Source: an uncultured Acetatifactor sp.
Lineage (GTDB): Bacteria; Bacillota; Clostridia; Lachnospirales; Lachnospiraceae
DNA length: 64,000 bases
Direction of reading: 5' to 3'
Assembly: GCA_947595925.1 (NCBI GenBank)
Contig: CANQEV010000007.1
Location: 1-64,000 of the forward strand
Both the position numbers and the translations under genes were made by a program. The notes below the pieces were generated by a model that made no database searches, had not been told where the DNA came from, and saw only the letters and a list, made by a program, of their open reading frames with translations. Below are positions 35,000-44,260 of this stretch, piece by piece. Numbering within the stretch: the first letter of the stretch is position 1; the number at the start of each line of letters is the position of its first letter.

Positions 35000-35878
35000 A
35001 TGATCAAGAGCATGACCGGCTTCGGCAGGTGTGAGATCACAGAAAACAACAGGAAGTTTACCGTTGAGATGAAGGCGGTTAACCACCGCTATCTGGACAT
35101 TATTGTGAAGATGCCAAAGAAGCTGAATTTCTTTGAAGCGGCGATCCGCAGCGAGCTGAAGAATTATATGTCCAGAGGCAAAGTGGATCTTTTTATCACT
35201 TACGAAGATCTCTCCGAGGGGTCGGTCGGCGTCCGTTACAATAAGGAACTGGCGGCGGAATATCTGAAGTATCTCAATGAGATGCGCCAGGATTTTGGCC
35301 TGGAGGACGACATCCGGGTTTCCACGCTCTCGAAACTCCCCGACGTTCTGACGATGGAGGAGGAAGACGGCAGCGAGGAAGAACTCTGGCTGGAGCTGAA
35401 GAAGGCCTTGGACGGGGCGGCGGAGCTGTTTGTGGAGAGCCGGATCTCCGAGGGGGAACACCTGAAGAAGGATCTGCTGGAAAAGCTGGACGGCATGCTG
35501 AAACTGGTGGATTTTATCTCCGAGCGCAGTCCGCAGATCATTGCAGAGTACAGCCAGAAGCTCCGGGATAAGGTTGTGGAAATGCTGGGCGACAACACGG
35601 TGGACGAGGGACGGCTGATCACGGAGGTGACCATTTTTGCGGATAAGGTCTGTGTGGATGAAGAGCTGGTCCGCCTGCGCAGTCATATTGAGTCCATGAA
35701 GAGCGCCTTGACCGAGGGCGGGAGTATCGGCAGAAAGCTGGATTTTATTGCCCAGGAGATGAACCGCGAGGCGAACACCATTTTGTCAAAGTCCAATGAC
35801 CTGGAGATCTCCAACTGTGGGATCGAGCTGAAGACAGAGATCGAAAAAGTGAGGGAACAGATCCAGAATATAGAATAG
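35000..35878 (+). CDS. YicC/YloC-family endoribonuclease
   Basis: A 292-residue member of the YicC family, endoribonucleases that act on RNA. It starts MIKSMTGFGRCEI, the invariant N-terminal motif, and has ERSPQIIAEYSQKLRDKV, RLITEVTIFADKVCVDEELV and the C-terminal GRKLDFIAQEMNREANTILS, KSND. The ATG at 35000 after GGGAGAGGAACAG is used and not 34955. In most Firmicutes a remA (DUF370) gene follows. Here gmk follows directly, 14 bases later. Confidence 0.93.
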   Translation: MIKSMTGFGRCEITENNRKFTVEMKAVNHRYLDIIVKMPKKLNFFEAAIRSELKNYMSRGKVDLFITYEDLSEGSVGVRYNKELAAEYLKYLNEMRQDFGLEDDIRVSTLSKLPDVLTMEEEDGSEEELWLELKKALDGAAELFVESRISEGEHLKKDLLEKLDGMLKLVDFISERSPQIIAEYSQKLRDKVVEMLGDNTVDEGRLITEVTIFADKVCVDEELVRLRSHIESMKSALTEGGSIGRKLDFIAQEMNREANTILSKSNDLEISNCGIELKTEIEKVREQIQNIE

Positions 35879-35892
35879 CGAGGGTGAACCGT

Positions 35893-36528
35893 ATGGATAG
35901 GAAAGGCGTTTTGACGGTCATATCCGGATTCTCGGGAGCGGGGAAAGGAACCCTGGTAAAGAAACTGCTGCAGGATTACGATAACTTCGCGCTGTCTGTC
36001 TCCATGACGACCAGAAAACCCCGGCCGGGGGAAAAAGACGGCGTGGAATATTTCTTTGTGGACCAGGATGAATTTGAAAAAAAGATCGAAGAGAATGGGC
36101 TGATCGAATACGCCCGGTACTGTGACCATTATTACGGGACCCCCAGGAGTTACGTGGAACAGCAGCTTGCGGCGGGCAGGGACGTGATCCTGGAGATCGA
36201 GATCCAGGGAGCGCTCCAGGTGAAAAAGAAGTTTCCCGAGGCGCTGCTGCTTTTTGTGACGCCTCCCAGCGCGGCGGTCCTGAAGCAGCGTCTTGAGGGG
36301 AGGGGGACCGAGACCGGCGATGTGATCGCGAAGCGTCTCGCCCGGGCTTACGAGGAATCAGAAGGCATGGACGCCTATGATTATATAGTTGTGAACGACG
36401 ATCTGGAACTTTGCGTAAGGCAGCTGCACGGCATGATCGAGGCGGCCCGCAGCGAACCTGTGAGACAGAGCGGATTTATCAGGGAGATCAGAGAGGAACT
36501 GAAAGGTTTCAGGGAAGGAGCAGAATAA
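35893..36528 (+). CDS. gmk: Guanylate kinase
   Basis: This enzyme phosphorylates GMP to GDP with ATP. The 211-residue protein has the P-loop VISGFSGAGKGTLVKKLL, the GMP-binding segment SMTTRKPRPGEKDGVEYFFV and GTPRSYVEQQL. The Phe and Ala in the P-loop replace the commoner Pro and Val. The ATG at 35893 after GCGAGGGTGAACC is favoured over the GTG at 35884. It precedes rpoZ by two bases. Confidence 0.96.
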   Translation: MDRKGVLTVISGFSGAGKGTLVKKLLQDYDNFALSVSMTTRKPRPGEKDGVEYFFVDQDEFEKKIEENGLIEYARYCDHYYGTPRSYVEQQLAAGRDVILEIEIQGALQVKKKFPEALLLFVTPPSAAVLKQRLEGRGTETGDVIAKRLARAYEESEGMDAYDYIVVNDDLELCVRQLHGMIEAARSEPVRQSGFIREIREELKGFREGAE

Positions 36529-36530
36529 TT

Positions 36531-36809
36531 ATGTTACATCCGTCTTATACCGATTTGTTAAAAGTAGTGAACAGCGAAGTGGAGCCGGGAGAGACCCCGG
36601 TGGTCAACAGCCGATATTCCATCGTAATGGCTACCGCCAAGAGGGCGCGCCAGATTATCGCCGGGGATGAACCTCTGGTGGATGAGCCGGGGAAGAAACC
36701 CCTTTCCATTGCCGTGGACGAGCTGAACGAGGGGAAGATCAAGATCCTCGGCGACGAGGAGACTGTTCCCGCGGCGGGTTCCGGTGAGAACGGCACGACG
36801 CAGGCATAA
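36531..36809 (+). CDS. rpoZ: RNA polymerase omega subunit
   Basis: A small subunit that stabilises RNA polymerase, 92 residues. MLHPSYTDLLK and the omega signature NSRYSIVMATAKRARQIIAG are present, followed by PLSIAVDELNEGKI. The track start at 36411 is inside gmk. The ATG at 36531 follows AGGGAAGGAGCAG. An intrinsic terminator follows directly. Confidence 0.93.
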   Translation: MLHPSYTDLLKVVNSEVEPGETPVVNSRYSIVMATAKRARQIIAGDEPLVDEPGKKPLSIAVDELNEGKIKILGDEETVPAAGSGENGTTQA

Positions 36810-36819
36810 GGCAAAACAG

Positions 36820-36849
36820 AGCCGGGGACTGATGCCCCGGCTGTTTTTT
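36820..36849 (+). terminator. Intrinsic terminator after rpoZ
   Basis: AGCCGGGG (36820-36827) pairs with CCCCGGCT (36835-36842), followed by GTTTTTT. Confidence 0.85.
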
Positions 36850-36952
36850 CCGCGCGGCGTCTGGCCGAAAAAGTGCAGGGATCCCCTGGGGGAGCCGGAA
36901 GATCGGTTCCGCGTCACCCGGGCGGATTGAGGAAACGGAAGAGGAACAGGGA

Positions 36953-38281
36953 TTGAAGATATTGTTTGTGTCACTGGGATGTGACAAAAATTTAGTGGAC
37001 ACCGAGATGATGCTGGGGATGCTGGAGAAGAAGGGCTATTCCTTCACCGACGACGAGGCGGAGGCCGAGGCAGTCATCGTCAACACCTGCTGCTTTATCG
37101 GCGACGCAAAGGAAGAGAGCATCAACACGCTTCTGGAGTTCGCGGAGCGGCGAAAGGAAGGCGGCCTGAAGGCTCTGATCGCCTGCGGGTGCCTTGCCCA
37201 GCGCTACCGGGAGGAGATCCAGAAGGAGATCCCCCAGGTGGACGCCATCGTAGGCACGAACGCCATCGAGGAAATTGCGGCGGCATTGGAGGAAACCTTA
37301 CAGGGCGGCGCCAGGAACCACTACCGGGACCTGGATCTGGCTCCGGCGGCGGGATACCCGCAGATCGTCACCACGGGGGGACACTACGCGTACCTGAAAA
37401 TTTCAGAAGGATGCGACAAACACTGTACCTATTGTGTGATCCCTAAGGTACGGGGGCGTTACCGCAGTATTCCCATGGAGACCCTGCTGGCCCAGGCGGA
37501 GGATCTGGCGGAAAAGGGCGTGAAGGAGCTGATCCTGGTGGCCCAGGAGACGACGCTGTACGGGGTGGATCTCTATGGAAAGAAGACCCTGCCGGAGCTT
37601 TTGCGGAAACTGGCGGAGATCCCCGGGCTTTACTGGATCCGGGTCCTGTACTGTTACCCTGAGGAGATTACGGAGGAACTGATCGAGACCATTGCGTCGG
37701 AACCCAGGATCTGCCATTATCTGGACATTCCCATCCAGCACGCTTCCGACAGGATCCTGAAGAGGATGGGGAGAAAGACGGACCAGGCGTCCCTGCGGGA
37801 GATCATCAAAAAGCTGCGGGAGAGGATCCCGGACATCTGCCTCAGGACGACGCTGATCAGCGGATTCCCGGGGGAGACCCAGGAAGACTATGAAGAACTA
37901 TATAATTTTGTGGACGAAATGGAGTTTGACCGGCTGGGGGTATTTCCGTATTCCCAGGAGGAAGATACGCCGGCGGCGGAGATGGCGGACCAGGTCCCGG
38001 AGGAAGTCAAGCTCTTCCGCAGGGATGAACTGATGGAGCTGCAGCAGGAGATCGCCTTTGAGAAGGCCCAGGATATGGTGGGCAGGGTTCTCACGGTGAT
38101 GATCGAGGGAAAGATCGCGGAGGAGGACGCCTATGTGGCAAGGACCTACCGGGATGCGCCGGATGTGGACGGTTATCTGTTCCTGAACGCCTCGGCGGAA
38201 CTGATGACAGGGGATCTGGTAAAGGTACTTGTGACGGACGCAAACGAATATGATCTGATCGGAGAGATATATCATGAGTGA
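36953..38281 (+). CDS. rimO: Ribosomal protein S12 methylthiotransferase
   Basis: This radical SAM enzyme methylthiolates an aspartate of ribosomal protein S12. It has 442 residues with the N-terminal UPF0004 domain (KILFVSLGCDKNLVDTEMML), the radical-SAM cluster motif CDKHCTYCVIP and a C-terminal TRAM domain. VSLGCDKNLVDTE distinguishes RimO from MiaB. The start appears to be TTG at 36953, preceded by GAGGAACAGG. No ATG suits this position. The end overlaps pgsA by eight bases. Confidence 0.94.
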   Translation: MKILFVSLGCDKNLVDTEMMLGMLEKKGYSFTDDEAEAEAVIVNTCCFIGDAKEESINTLLEFAERRKEGGLKALIACGCLAQRYREEIQKEIPQVDAIVGTNAIEEIAAALEETLQGGARNHYRDLDLAPAAGYPQIVTTGGHYAYLKISEGCDKHCTYCVIPKVRGRYRSIPMETLLAQAEDLAEKGVKELILVAQETTLYGVDLYGKKTLPELLRKLAEIPGLYWIRVLYCYPEEITEELIETIASEPRICHYLDIPIQHASDRILKRMGRKTDQASLREIIKKLRERIPDICLRTTLISGFPGETQEDYEELYNFVDEMEFDRLGVFPYSQEEDTPAAEMADQVPEEVKLFRRDELMELQQEIAFEKAQDMVGRVLTVMIEGKIAEEDAYVARTYRDAPDVDGYLFLNASAELMTGDLVKVLVTDANEYDLIGEIYHE

Positions 38282-38900
38282 AAACACAGAAAACAAAAAG
38301 AATAAGATGAACCTGCCGAATAAACTGACGATTTTCCGGGTGATTCTGATTCTGCCCTTCGTCCTGCTGCTTCTGGGAAGCTATGAGCAGTGGAGGTGGT
38401 TTTCCGCCCTCTTTGGAGATCCGGACGGGGCAGTGCCGGAGTATCTGGCGCTCCTTGTCTTTGTCATCGCCAGCCTGACGGACCTTTTGGACGGCAAGAT
38501 CGCCAGAAAATATAACCTGGTGACCAATTTCGGAAAGTTTATGGACCCGCTGGCGGATAAATTGCTGGTATGCGCCGCCCTGATCGTCCTGGTGGAGATG
38601 AAAAGGATCCCCTCCTGGATCGTGGTGATCATCATCAGCCGGGAGTTTGTCATCAGCGGTTTCCGGCTGATCGCCGCGGATAAGGGACAGGTGATCGCCG
38701 CGAATTACTGGGGCAAGTTCAAGACGACCTTCCAGATGGTCATGATCTGCATGATGATCGTAGAGGACGCGCCCTTCCTGAGAGGCAATGTCTTTGCGTT
38801 CCTGACGGATCTTGTGATGTGGATCGCGCTGGCCCTGACCGTGATCTCTCTTGTGGATTACATCGCAAAGAATAAGTCCGTTATGAGCGATACGAAATAA
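38274..38900 (+). CDS. pgsA: CDP-diacylglycerol-glycerol-3-phosphate 3-phosphatidyltransferase
   Basis: This enzyme makes phosphatidylglycerol phosphate, the precursor of phosphatidylglycerol, at the membrane. The 208-residue protein has the CDP-alcohol phosphatidyltransferase motif DLLDGKIARKYNLVTNFGKF, then MDPLADKLL. About four to six helices are predicted. It begins NLPNKLTIFRVILILPF like other PgsA proteins. Insertion after about residue 25 brings SYEQWRWFSALFGDP. It overlaps rimO, an order common in Firmicutes together with cinA and recA. Confidence 0.93.
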   Translation: MSENTENKKNKMNLPNKLTIFRVILILPFVLLLLGSYEQWRWFSALFGDPDGAVPEYLALLVFVIASLTDLLDGKIARKYNLVTNFGKFMDPLADKLLVCAALIVLVEMKRIPSWIVVIIISREFVISGFRLIAADKGQVIAANYWGKFKTTFQMVMICMMIVEDAPFLRGNVFAFLTDLVMWIALALTVISLVDYIAKNKSVMSDTK

Positions 38901-39044
38901 GGGTGGAAAGATACATAAGGTAAGCGGCCCGGAAGAAAGCCTTTTGGCGGGATGCCTGGGGGAAAGAAGCCGGGGGCCTGGGAACAGGCAGAGGTATACA
39001 TAAGGTATGCGGCCGGAGCAGGGCTGCGGCGGAATGGAGGAAAT

Positions 39045-40307
39045 ATGGTTTCAGAGATCATCTGTGTGGGAACGGAACTGCTGAGGGGGAACGTCGTCAA
39101 TACCAATGCCGCGTTTCTGGCAAGGGAGCTGGCCGGCTTGGGAATCGACTGCGTTTATCAGACGGTTGTGGGAGATGAGAGGGAAACTATTTTAGAAGCG
39201 CTCAGGGCCGCGTCAAAGCGGGCGGACCTGCTGGTCCTTTCCGGGGGGCTTGGCCCCACGAAGGACGATCTGACCAGGGAGACGGCGGCGGAGTTCGCGG
39301 GAAAGAAACTGGTGGAAGACGAGAGGAGCCGCAAGCTCATCAAGGAATATTTTGACAGGCGGGGCATAAAGCCGGCGGACAACAACTGGAAACAGGCCAT
39401 GATCCCGGAGGGCAGCAGGGTTTTTGACAATCACAACGGCACGGCGCCGGGCATGGCCCTGGAGACGAAAAACTGCCGGATCGTGCTTCTGCCGGGTCCC
39501 CCGGAGGAACTGCAGCTCATGTTCCGGGAGAGCGTGGAGCCTTACCTGAAGGAATTTGTCGCAGGCGTCATTCTCTCCCAGACGGTGAAGACCGTGGGAA
39601 AGCCGGAAAGCCTTGTGGAGAAAGAGATCCTCGGCCTGATCGACAGGCAGGAGAACCCGTCGGTCGCCACTTATGCGCAGGACGGGGAAGTGCACATCCG
39701 GGTTACCGCCCGGGCGGAATCCCGGAAAGAGGCGAACAAGCTGATCAAGCCCATCGTGAAAGAGCTGAAGAATCAGTTTGGCGACGAGATCTACACCACG
39801 GAGGATGACGTCACGCTGGAGAGGGCCCTGGCGGATCTCCTTCTGGACCAGGACATGACGATCTCCTGCGCGGAGTCCTGTACCGGCGGGCTTTTGTCCG
39901 CGGCGCTGGTCAACGTGCCGGGAATCTCGGAGCTTTTCAAGGCCGGGCTGGTGACCTATTCCAACAAGGCAAAGAGGCGGCTCCTGGGAGTCAAGAAGAG
40001 CACGCTGCAGAAGTATGGCGCCGTGAGCAGGCAGACGGCGGAAGAGATGGTGAAAGGGCTGCTGGCGGATTCCAGGACGGACGTGGGCATCTCCGTCACA
40101 GGCATCGCCGGGCCGGACGGCGGCACGAAGGAAAAGCCCGTGGGACTGGTGTACATCGGGTGCAGCGTAAAGGGAAAGGTCACCGTGCAGGAGTGTCATT
40201 TTGCGGGCAGCCGGGAGAAGATCCGGCGTTCCTCGGTGACGGCGGCGCTGATGCTTGCGAGACGGTGCGTCCTGGAGTATGTGAGCAAAGTGACATTCGG
40301 AAAATAA
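39045..40307 (+). CDS. cinA: CinA-like nicotinamide-nucleotide amidase
   Basis: A competence/damage-inducible protein with an N-terminal molybdopterin-binding-like (MoCF) domain (EIICVGTELLRGNVVNTNAA; LSGGLGPTKDDLTRE) and a C-terminal NMN deamidase domain (ISCAESCTGGLLSAALVNVP; GIAGPDGGTKEKPVG). It has 420 residues from the ATG at 39045, which has GGAGG five bases upstream. The track start at 38952 is too long. It precedes recA, as in many Firmicutes. Confidence 0.94.
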   Translation: MVSEIICVGTELLRGNVVNTNAAFLARELAGLGIDCVYQTVVGDERETILEALRAASKRADLLVLSGGLGPTKDDLTRETAAEFAGKKLVEDERSRKLIKEYFDRRGIKPADNNWKQAMIPEGSRVFDNHNGTAPGMALETKNCRIVLLPGPPEELQLMFRESVEPYLKEFVAGVILSQTVKTVGKPESLVEKEILGLIDRQENPSVATYAQDGEVHIRVTARAESRKEANKLIKPIVKELKNQFGDEIYTTEDDVTLERALADLLLDQDMTISCAESCTGGLLSAALVNVPGISELFKAGLVTYSNKAKRRLLGVKKSTLQKYGAVSRQTAEEMVKGLLADSRTDVGISVTGIAGPDGGTKEKPVGLVYIGCSVKGKVTVQECHFAGSREKIRRSSVTAALMLARRCVLEYVSKVTFGK

Positions 40308-40330
40308 ATGGGGCTTTCTTAAAAAATTAT

Positions 40331-40379
40331 AAAATGTACCATACAGCTTGTGCAAACAGGGAAAGTATGGTACATTTTT
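40331..40379 (+). terminator. Intrinsic terminator after cinA
   Basis: AAATGTACCATAC (40332-40344) is perfectly complementary to GTATGGTACATTT (40365-40377), and more T residues follow. The loop is 20 bases long. It separates cinA from the recA promoter. Confidence 0.75.
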
Positions 40380-40515
40380 CTTGTCTGACGAATCATATCT
40401 TTTTTCCGGCATCTCGCCGGGAGTTTCAGAGCGATTAAAAAAAGATGGGGAGGGATGCTTTTGAGGGTGGTATAATGGACTCAATTTCCTGTATGATAGC
40501 CTTATGAGAAAACAA

Positions 40516-40565
40516 TTGACAAAATCGAACAGATGTTTTAAGATAGTAACAGCGAACATCTGTTC
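40516..40565 (+). promoter_or_regulatory. recA promoter with two LexA boxes
   Basis: TTGACA (40516-40521) and TAAGAT (40539-40544) are 17 bases apart. In the spacer, CGAACAGATGTTT (40526-40538) resembles a Gram-positive LexA (Cheo) box. Downstream of the -10, GAAC-ATCT-GTTC (40554-40565) is a perfect box. This predicts SOS induction of recA and recX. Confidence 0.8.
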
Positions 40566-40587
40566 CTCTTGAAAAGGAGAGCAGTCT

Positions 40588-41733
40588 ATGGAAGAATTAA
40601 AAGAAAACAATGTCAGAAAAGAAACTGTCGAAATGAAAAGACCGGGATCCGCCGGGAACAGTTCAAAAAAGAATGGATTGGAGAAAAATTCTATGGAAAA
40701 CAATGAGGAAATGCTGAGAAAACAGGAGAAGATGAAGGCGCTGGACGCGGCCCTCGGCCAGATCGAGAAGCAGTACGGAAAGGGTACGGTCATGCGTCTT
40801 GGCGACCCTGCCGCAAGGATGAACGTGGAGACGATTCCCACCGGCTCCCTGAGTCTGGATATCGCGCTGGGGCTGGGGGGGATCCCCAAGGGGCGTATCG
40901 TCGAGATCTACGGGCCGGAGTCCAGCGGTAAGACCACCGTCACCCTGCACATGATCGCGGAGGTGCAGAAGCGGGGCGGGATCGCGGGCTTTATCGACGC
41001 GGAGCACGCCCTGGATCCCGTGTATGCGAAGAATATCGGCGTGAATATAGACGACCTCTACATTTCCCAGCCGGATAACGGCGAGCAGGCAATGGAGATC
41101 ACGGAGACCATGGTTCGTTCCGGCGCCATGGATATCGTCGTGGTGGACTCCGTTGCCGCCCTGGTGCCCAAGGCCGAGATCGACGGGGAGATGGGGGACA
41201 GCCATGTGGGCCTGCAGGCGCGGCTGATGTCCCAGGCGCTCAGAAAGCTCACCGCGGTGATCAGCAAGTCCAATTGTACGGTGGTCTTTATCAATCAGCT
41301 CCGTGAGAAGATCGGCGTGATGTTCGGGAATCCTGAGACCACCACCGGCGGCCGCGCGCTGAAGTTTTACGCTTCCGTCCGTCTGGACGTGCGGCGCATT
41401 GAGTCCCTGAAGCAGGGCGGAGAGGTGATCGGAAACCGCACCCGCGTAAAAGTCGTGAAGAATAAGGTGGCTCCCCCTTTCAAGGAAGCGGAGTTTGACA
41501 TTATGTTTGGAGAGGGAATCTCCATGATCGGCGATATCCTGGATCTGGCCGCCAGCGTGGACGTGATCAACAAGTCCGGCGCATGGTACGCTTATAAGGG
41601 CGAGAAGATCGGACAGGGTAGGGAGAACGCAAAACAGTATCTGAAGGACAATCCCGAGGTGTGCGCGGAGGTGGAGGCAAAGATCCGCGAGCATTTTAAT
41701 CTGAACGTACAGAAGGAAGATGCGGAAGAATGA
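40588..41733 (+). CDS. recA: Recombinase A
   Basis: This ATP-dependent strand-exchange protein also triggers LexA self-cleavage. It has 381 residues with Walker [38 protein letters not shown], the L2 loop [20 protein letters not shown], and the acidic C-terminus. The first 40 residues before [16 protein letters not shown] are a longer-than-usual charged extension. An internal ATG at 40693 with GGAG could be an alternative start. AAAAGGAGAGCAG precedes the chosen ATG. Confidence 0.97.
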   Translation: MEELKENNVRKETVEMKRPGSAGNSSKKNGLEKNSMENNEEMLRKQEKMKALDAALGQIEKQYGKGTVMRLGDPAARMNVETIPTGSLSLDIALGLGGIPKGRIVEIYGPESSGKTTVTLHMIAEVQKRGGIAGFIDAEHALDPVYAKNIGVNIDDLYISQPDNGEQAMEITETMVRSGAMDIVVVDSVAALVPKAEIDGEMGDSHVGLQARLMSQALRKLTAVISKSNCTVVFINQLREKIGVMFGNPETTTGGRALKFYASVRLDVRRIESLKQGGEVIGNRTRVKVVKNKVAPPFKEAEFDIMFGEGISMIGDILDLAASVDVINKSGAWYAYKGEKIGQGRENAKQYLKDNPEVCAEVEAKIREHFNLNVQKEDAEE

Positions 41734-42359
41734 TCGTCACAGGGATCGAGGAACTGACAAAATCCAGGAGCAGGGTCTTTCTCGACGGAGAATTTGCCTT
41801 TGTCTTATACAAGGGGGAATTCCGGCATTTTCACATACGTCTGGGGGAAGAACTCCCGCAGGAGGATTACGAAAAGATCCTGCGGGAGACGCTTCCGAAG
41901 CGGGCAAAGCTCCGGGCGATGAACCTTCTTCTGAAAAAAGATTATACGACGGCGCAGCTGAGAGACAAACTGACGCAGGGGGAATATCCGGAAGAAGTGA
42001 TCGGAGAAGCGCTGGAGTATGTGGCCTCATTTCACTACACGGACGATCTCCGGTACGCCGTGGACTACATTACCTGTCACCAGGAAGACAGGTCGCGTAT
42101 GAGGATTGAACAGGATCTGAGAAAAAAGGGGATCTCAGAAGACGTTTTGGAAAAAGCCTGGATACGGTGGGAAGAAACCGGCGGCTGCCAGGATGAGGCG
42201 GCGATGATCGCGGATCTTTTAAGAAAGAGAAAGTTTCGCGGAGAAGCTGCGGATTTAAGGGAGAAACAGAGGGAGTACGCTTTTCTGATGCGAAAGGGGT
42301 TTTCCGCGGACAGCGTTAGAAAGGCCATATTTGGTCGAATTGACGATTATTCGGTTTAA
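41730..42359 (+). CDS. recX: RecX regulatory protein
   Basis: RecX binds and restrains RecA filaments. The 209-residue protein is rich in charged helices with the three-repeat RecX fold: [22 protein letters not shown]-like [39 protein letters not shown] and the [12 protein letters not shown] segment. It overlaps recA by four bases (ATGA), which suggests joint SOS control and translational coupling. Confidence 0.9.
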   Translation: MIVTGIEELTKSRSRVFLDGEFAFVLYKGEFRHFHIRLGEELPQEDYEKILRETLPKRAKLRAMNLLLKKDYTTAQLRDKLTQGEYPEEVIGEALEYVASFHYTDDLRYAVDYITCHQEDRSRMRIEQDLRKKGISEDVLEKAWIRWEETGGCQDEAAMIADLLRKRKFRGEAADLREKQREYAFLMRKGFSADSVRKAIFGRIDDYSV

Positions 42360-42397
42360 TTTTTTGCACAAAATACACAAAAAAAGGACACTTTTAC

Positions 42398-42426
42398 TTG
42401 ACATACAAAGTAAATGCGTATAGAAT
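42398..42426 (+). promoter_or_regulatory. rny promoter
   Basis: TTGACA (42398-42403) and TAGAAT (42421-42426) are 17 bases apart, upstream of rny. Confidence 0.7.
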
Positions 42427-42483
42427 TGAAGTGTTGTGAATTGCTTGTGAACAATGAAAATTTCATAAGGAGGTGCTCCGAAC

Positions 42484-44037
42484 ATGGGTACAATGACATG
42501 GATTATTGTACTTTTGGTCGCAGTCGCAGTCACCGCCGTTATTGCATCCGTACTGACGTCTTCCATCCAGAAGAAAAAGACGGAAACTACCATTGGCAAT
42601 GCGGAGGAGAAGGCGAGATCCATCATCGATGAAGCCCTGAAAACTGCCGAGGCAAAAAAGCGCGAGTCGCTTCTTGAGGTCAAGGAAGAGTCCATTCGAA
42701 CCAAGAATGAACTGGACAAGGAGATCAAGGAACGCAGAGCGGAAGCCCAGAGGTCTGAGAGAAGACTTCAGCAGAAGGAAGAGAACATCGATAAGAAGGC
42801 AGATGCGATCGAAAAGCGCGAGGCAGGTTTGGCGGCGAAGGAAGAGGCCTTGAACAAAATGAAGGCTGAGATCTCCACGCTGAATGAGCAGCGCGTAAAG
42901 GAGCTGGAAAGAATTTCCGGACTAACCTCTGAACAGGCAAAAGACTACTTATTGAAAATTGTTGAAGACGAAGTGAAACATGAAACGGCCGTGATGATCA
43001 AGGAAATGGAGAGTCAGGCCAAGGAGGAAGCGGACAAAAAGGCGAAAGAGTATGTGGTGGCAGCAATCCAGAGATGTGCGGCAGATTATGTCTCTGAGAC
43101 CACGATCTCCGTAGTACAGCTTCCGAACGATGAAATGAAGGGCAGGATCATCGGACGAGAGGGACGCAACATAAGGACCCTCGAGACCATGACCGGTGTG
43201 GATCTGATCATTGACGACACGCCGGAAGCAGTTGTCCTGTCCAGCTTTGATGCGATCCGCCGCGAGGTTGCAAGGATCGCGCTGGAAAAGCTGATCGTGG
43301 ATGGACGGATTCATCCGGCCAGAATCGAGGAGACAGTCGAAAAAGCGCAAAAAGAAGTGGAAGCTATGATCAAGGAGGAAGGGGAATCCGCTTTGCTGGA
43401 AGTCGGCGTACACGGCATTCACCCAGAACTTGTGAGACTGCTCGGCAGAATGAAGTTCCGGACCAGTTATGGCCAGAACGTGCTGAAACATTCCATCGAG
43501 GTGGCCCATCTGGCAGGTCTGATGGCGGCCGAAATGGGCCTGGATGTCAGACTGGCAAAGAGAGCGGGACTGCTGCATGATATCGGCAAGTCCATCGACC
43601 GTGAGATGGAGGGCTCCCACGTACAGATTGGCGCTGAGCTCTGTAGGAAATACAAGGAGAACGCCGTCGTCATCAACGCGGTGGAATCCCATCATGGCGA
43701 TGTAGAGCCAACTTCCCTGATCGCGTGTATTGTACAAGCTGCTGATACGATATCCGCTGCAAGGCCGGGGGCCAGAAGGGAAACGCTGGAGACCTATACC
43801 AGCAGATTAAAGCAATTAGAAGAGATAACAAACAATTTCAAAGGTGTAGAAAAATCTTTTGCAATTCAGGCAGGTCGTGAAGTTCGAGTAATGGTAGTAC
43901 CTGAACAGATCTCTGATGCGGACATGGTAGTGATGGCGCGAGATATCTCCAAGCAGATTGAAGCGGAATTGGAATATCCCGGACAGATCAAGGTCAATGT
44001 CATCCGCGAGAGCCGCGTGATCGATTATGCGAAGTAG
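42484..44037 (+). CDS. rny: Ribonuclease Y
   Basis: The membrane-anchored endoribonuclease that starts mRNA decay in Firmicutes. It has 517 residues with an N-terminal helix (about 3-23, [20 protein letters not shown]), a long coiled coil to about 190, a KH domain with [17 protein letters not shown], and an HD domain with [35 protein letters not shown] is a near-perfect ribosome site. Confidence 0.96.
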   Translation: MGTMTWIIVLLVAVAVTAVIASVLTSSIQKKKTETTIGNAEEKARSIIDEALKTAEAKKRESLLEVKEESIRTKNELDKEIKERRAEAQRSERRLQQKEENIDKKADAIEKREAGLAAKEEALNKMKAEISTLNEQRVKELERISGLTSEQAKDYLLKIVEDEVKHETAVMIKEMESQAKEEADKKAKEYVVAAIQRCAADYVSETTISVVQLPNDEMKGRIIGREGRNIRTLETMTGVDLIIDDTPEAVVLSSFDAIRREVARIALEKLIVDGRIHPARIEETVEKAQKEVEAMIKEEGESALLEVGVHGIHPELVRLLGRMKFRTSYGQNVLKHSIEVAHLAGLMAAEMGLDVRLAKRAGLLHDIGKSIDREMEGSHVQIGAELCRKYKENAVVINAVESHHGDVEPTSLIACIVQAADTISAARPGARRETLETYTSRLKQLEEITNNFKGVEKSFAIQAGREVRVMVVPEQISDADMVVMARDISKQIEAELEYPGQIKVNVIRESRVIDYAK

Positions 44038-44080
44038 TGCCGGTTCCAGTTCGAATTAAAATTTCATAAGACCATAAGCC

Positions 44081-44120
44081 GCTGCAGGCAGACATGTTGT
44101 CGCCTGCAGCAGTTTTTTTA
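44081..44120 (+). terminator. Intrinsic terminator after rny
   Basis: GCTGCAGGC (44081-44089) pairs with GCCTGCAGC (44102-44110), followed by a run of seven T residues. Confidence 0.85.
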
Positions 44121-44139
44121 AAATTTCTCTCCAATCCCC

Positions 44140-44168
44140 TTGTTAAATCGCTTATGTTATAGTATGAT
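44140..44168 (+). promoter_or_regulatory. Promoter of the aminotransferase gene
   Basis: TTGTTA (44140-44145) and TATGAT (44163-44168) are 17 bases apart. A TTGTATACAA palindrome lies downstream near 44200 and could be an operator. Confidence 0.55.
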
Positions 44169-44260
44169 AATCAAGATGTATATTTCTAAAATGTATATTT
44201 GTATACAATTATCCAAAATACCCATATGATAGATCAGGGTGTGATTTGCGGAGGTAGAGG

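Noticed and set aside
39213-40889. A 558-codon ORF on the minus strand, opposite cinA and the recA promoter
   Set aside because: It is antisense to cinA and recA, which are certain. It has no ribosome site or recognisable motif and is a GC-rich shadow frame.
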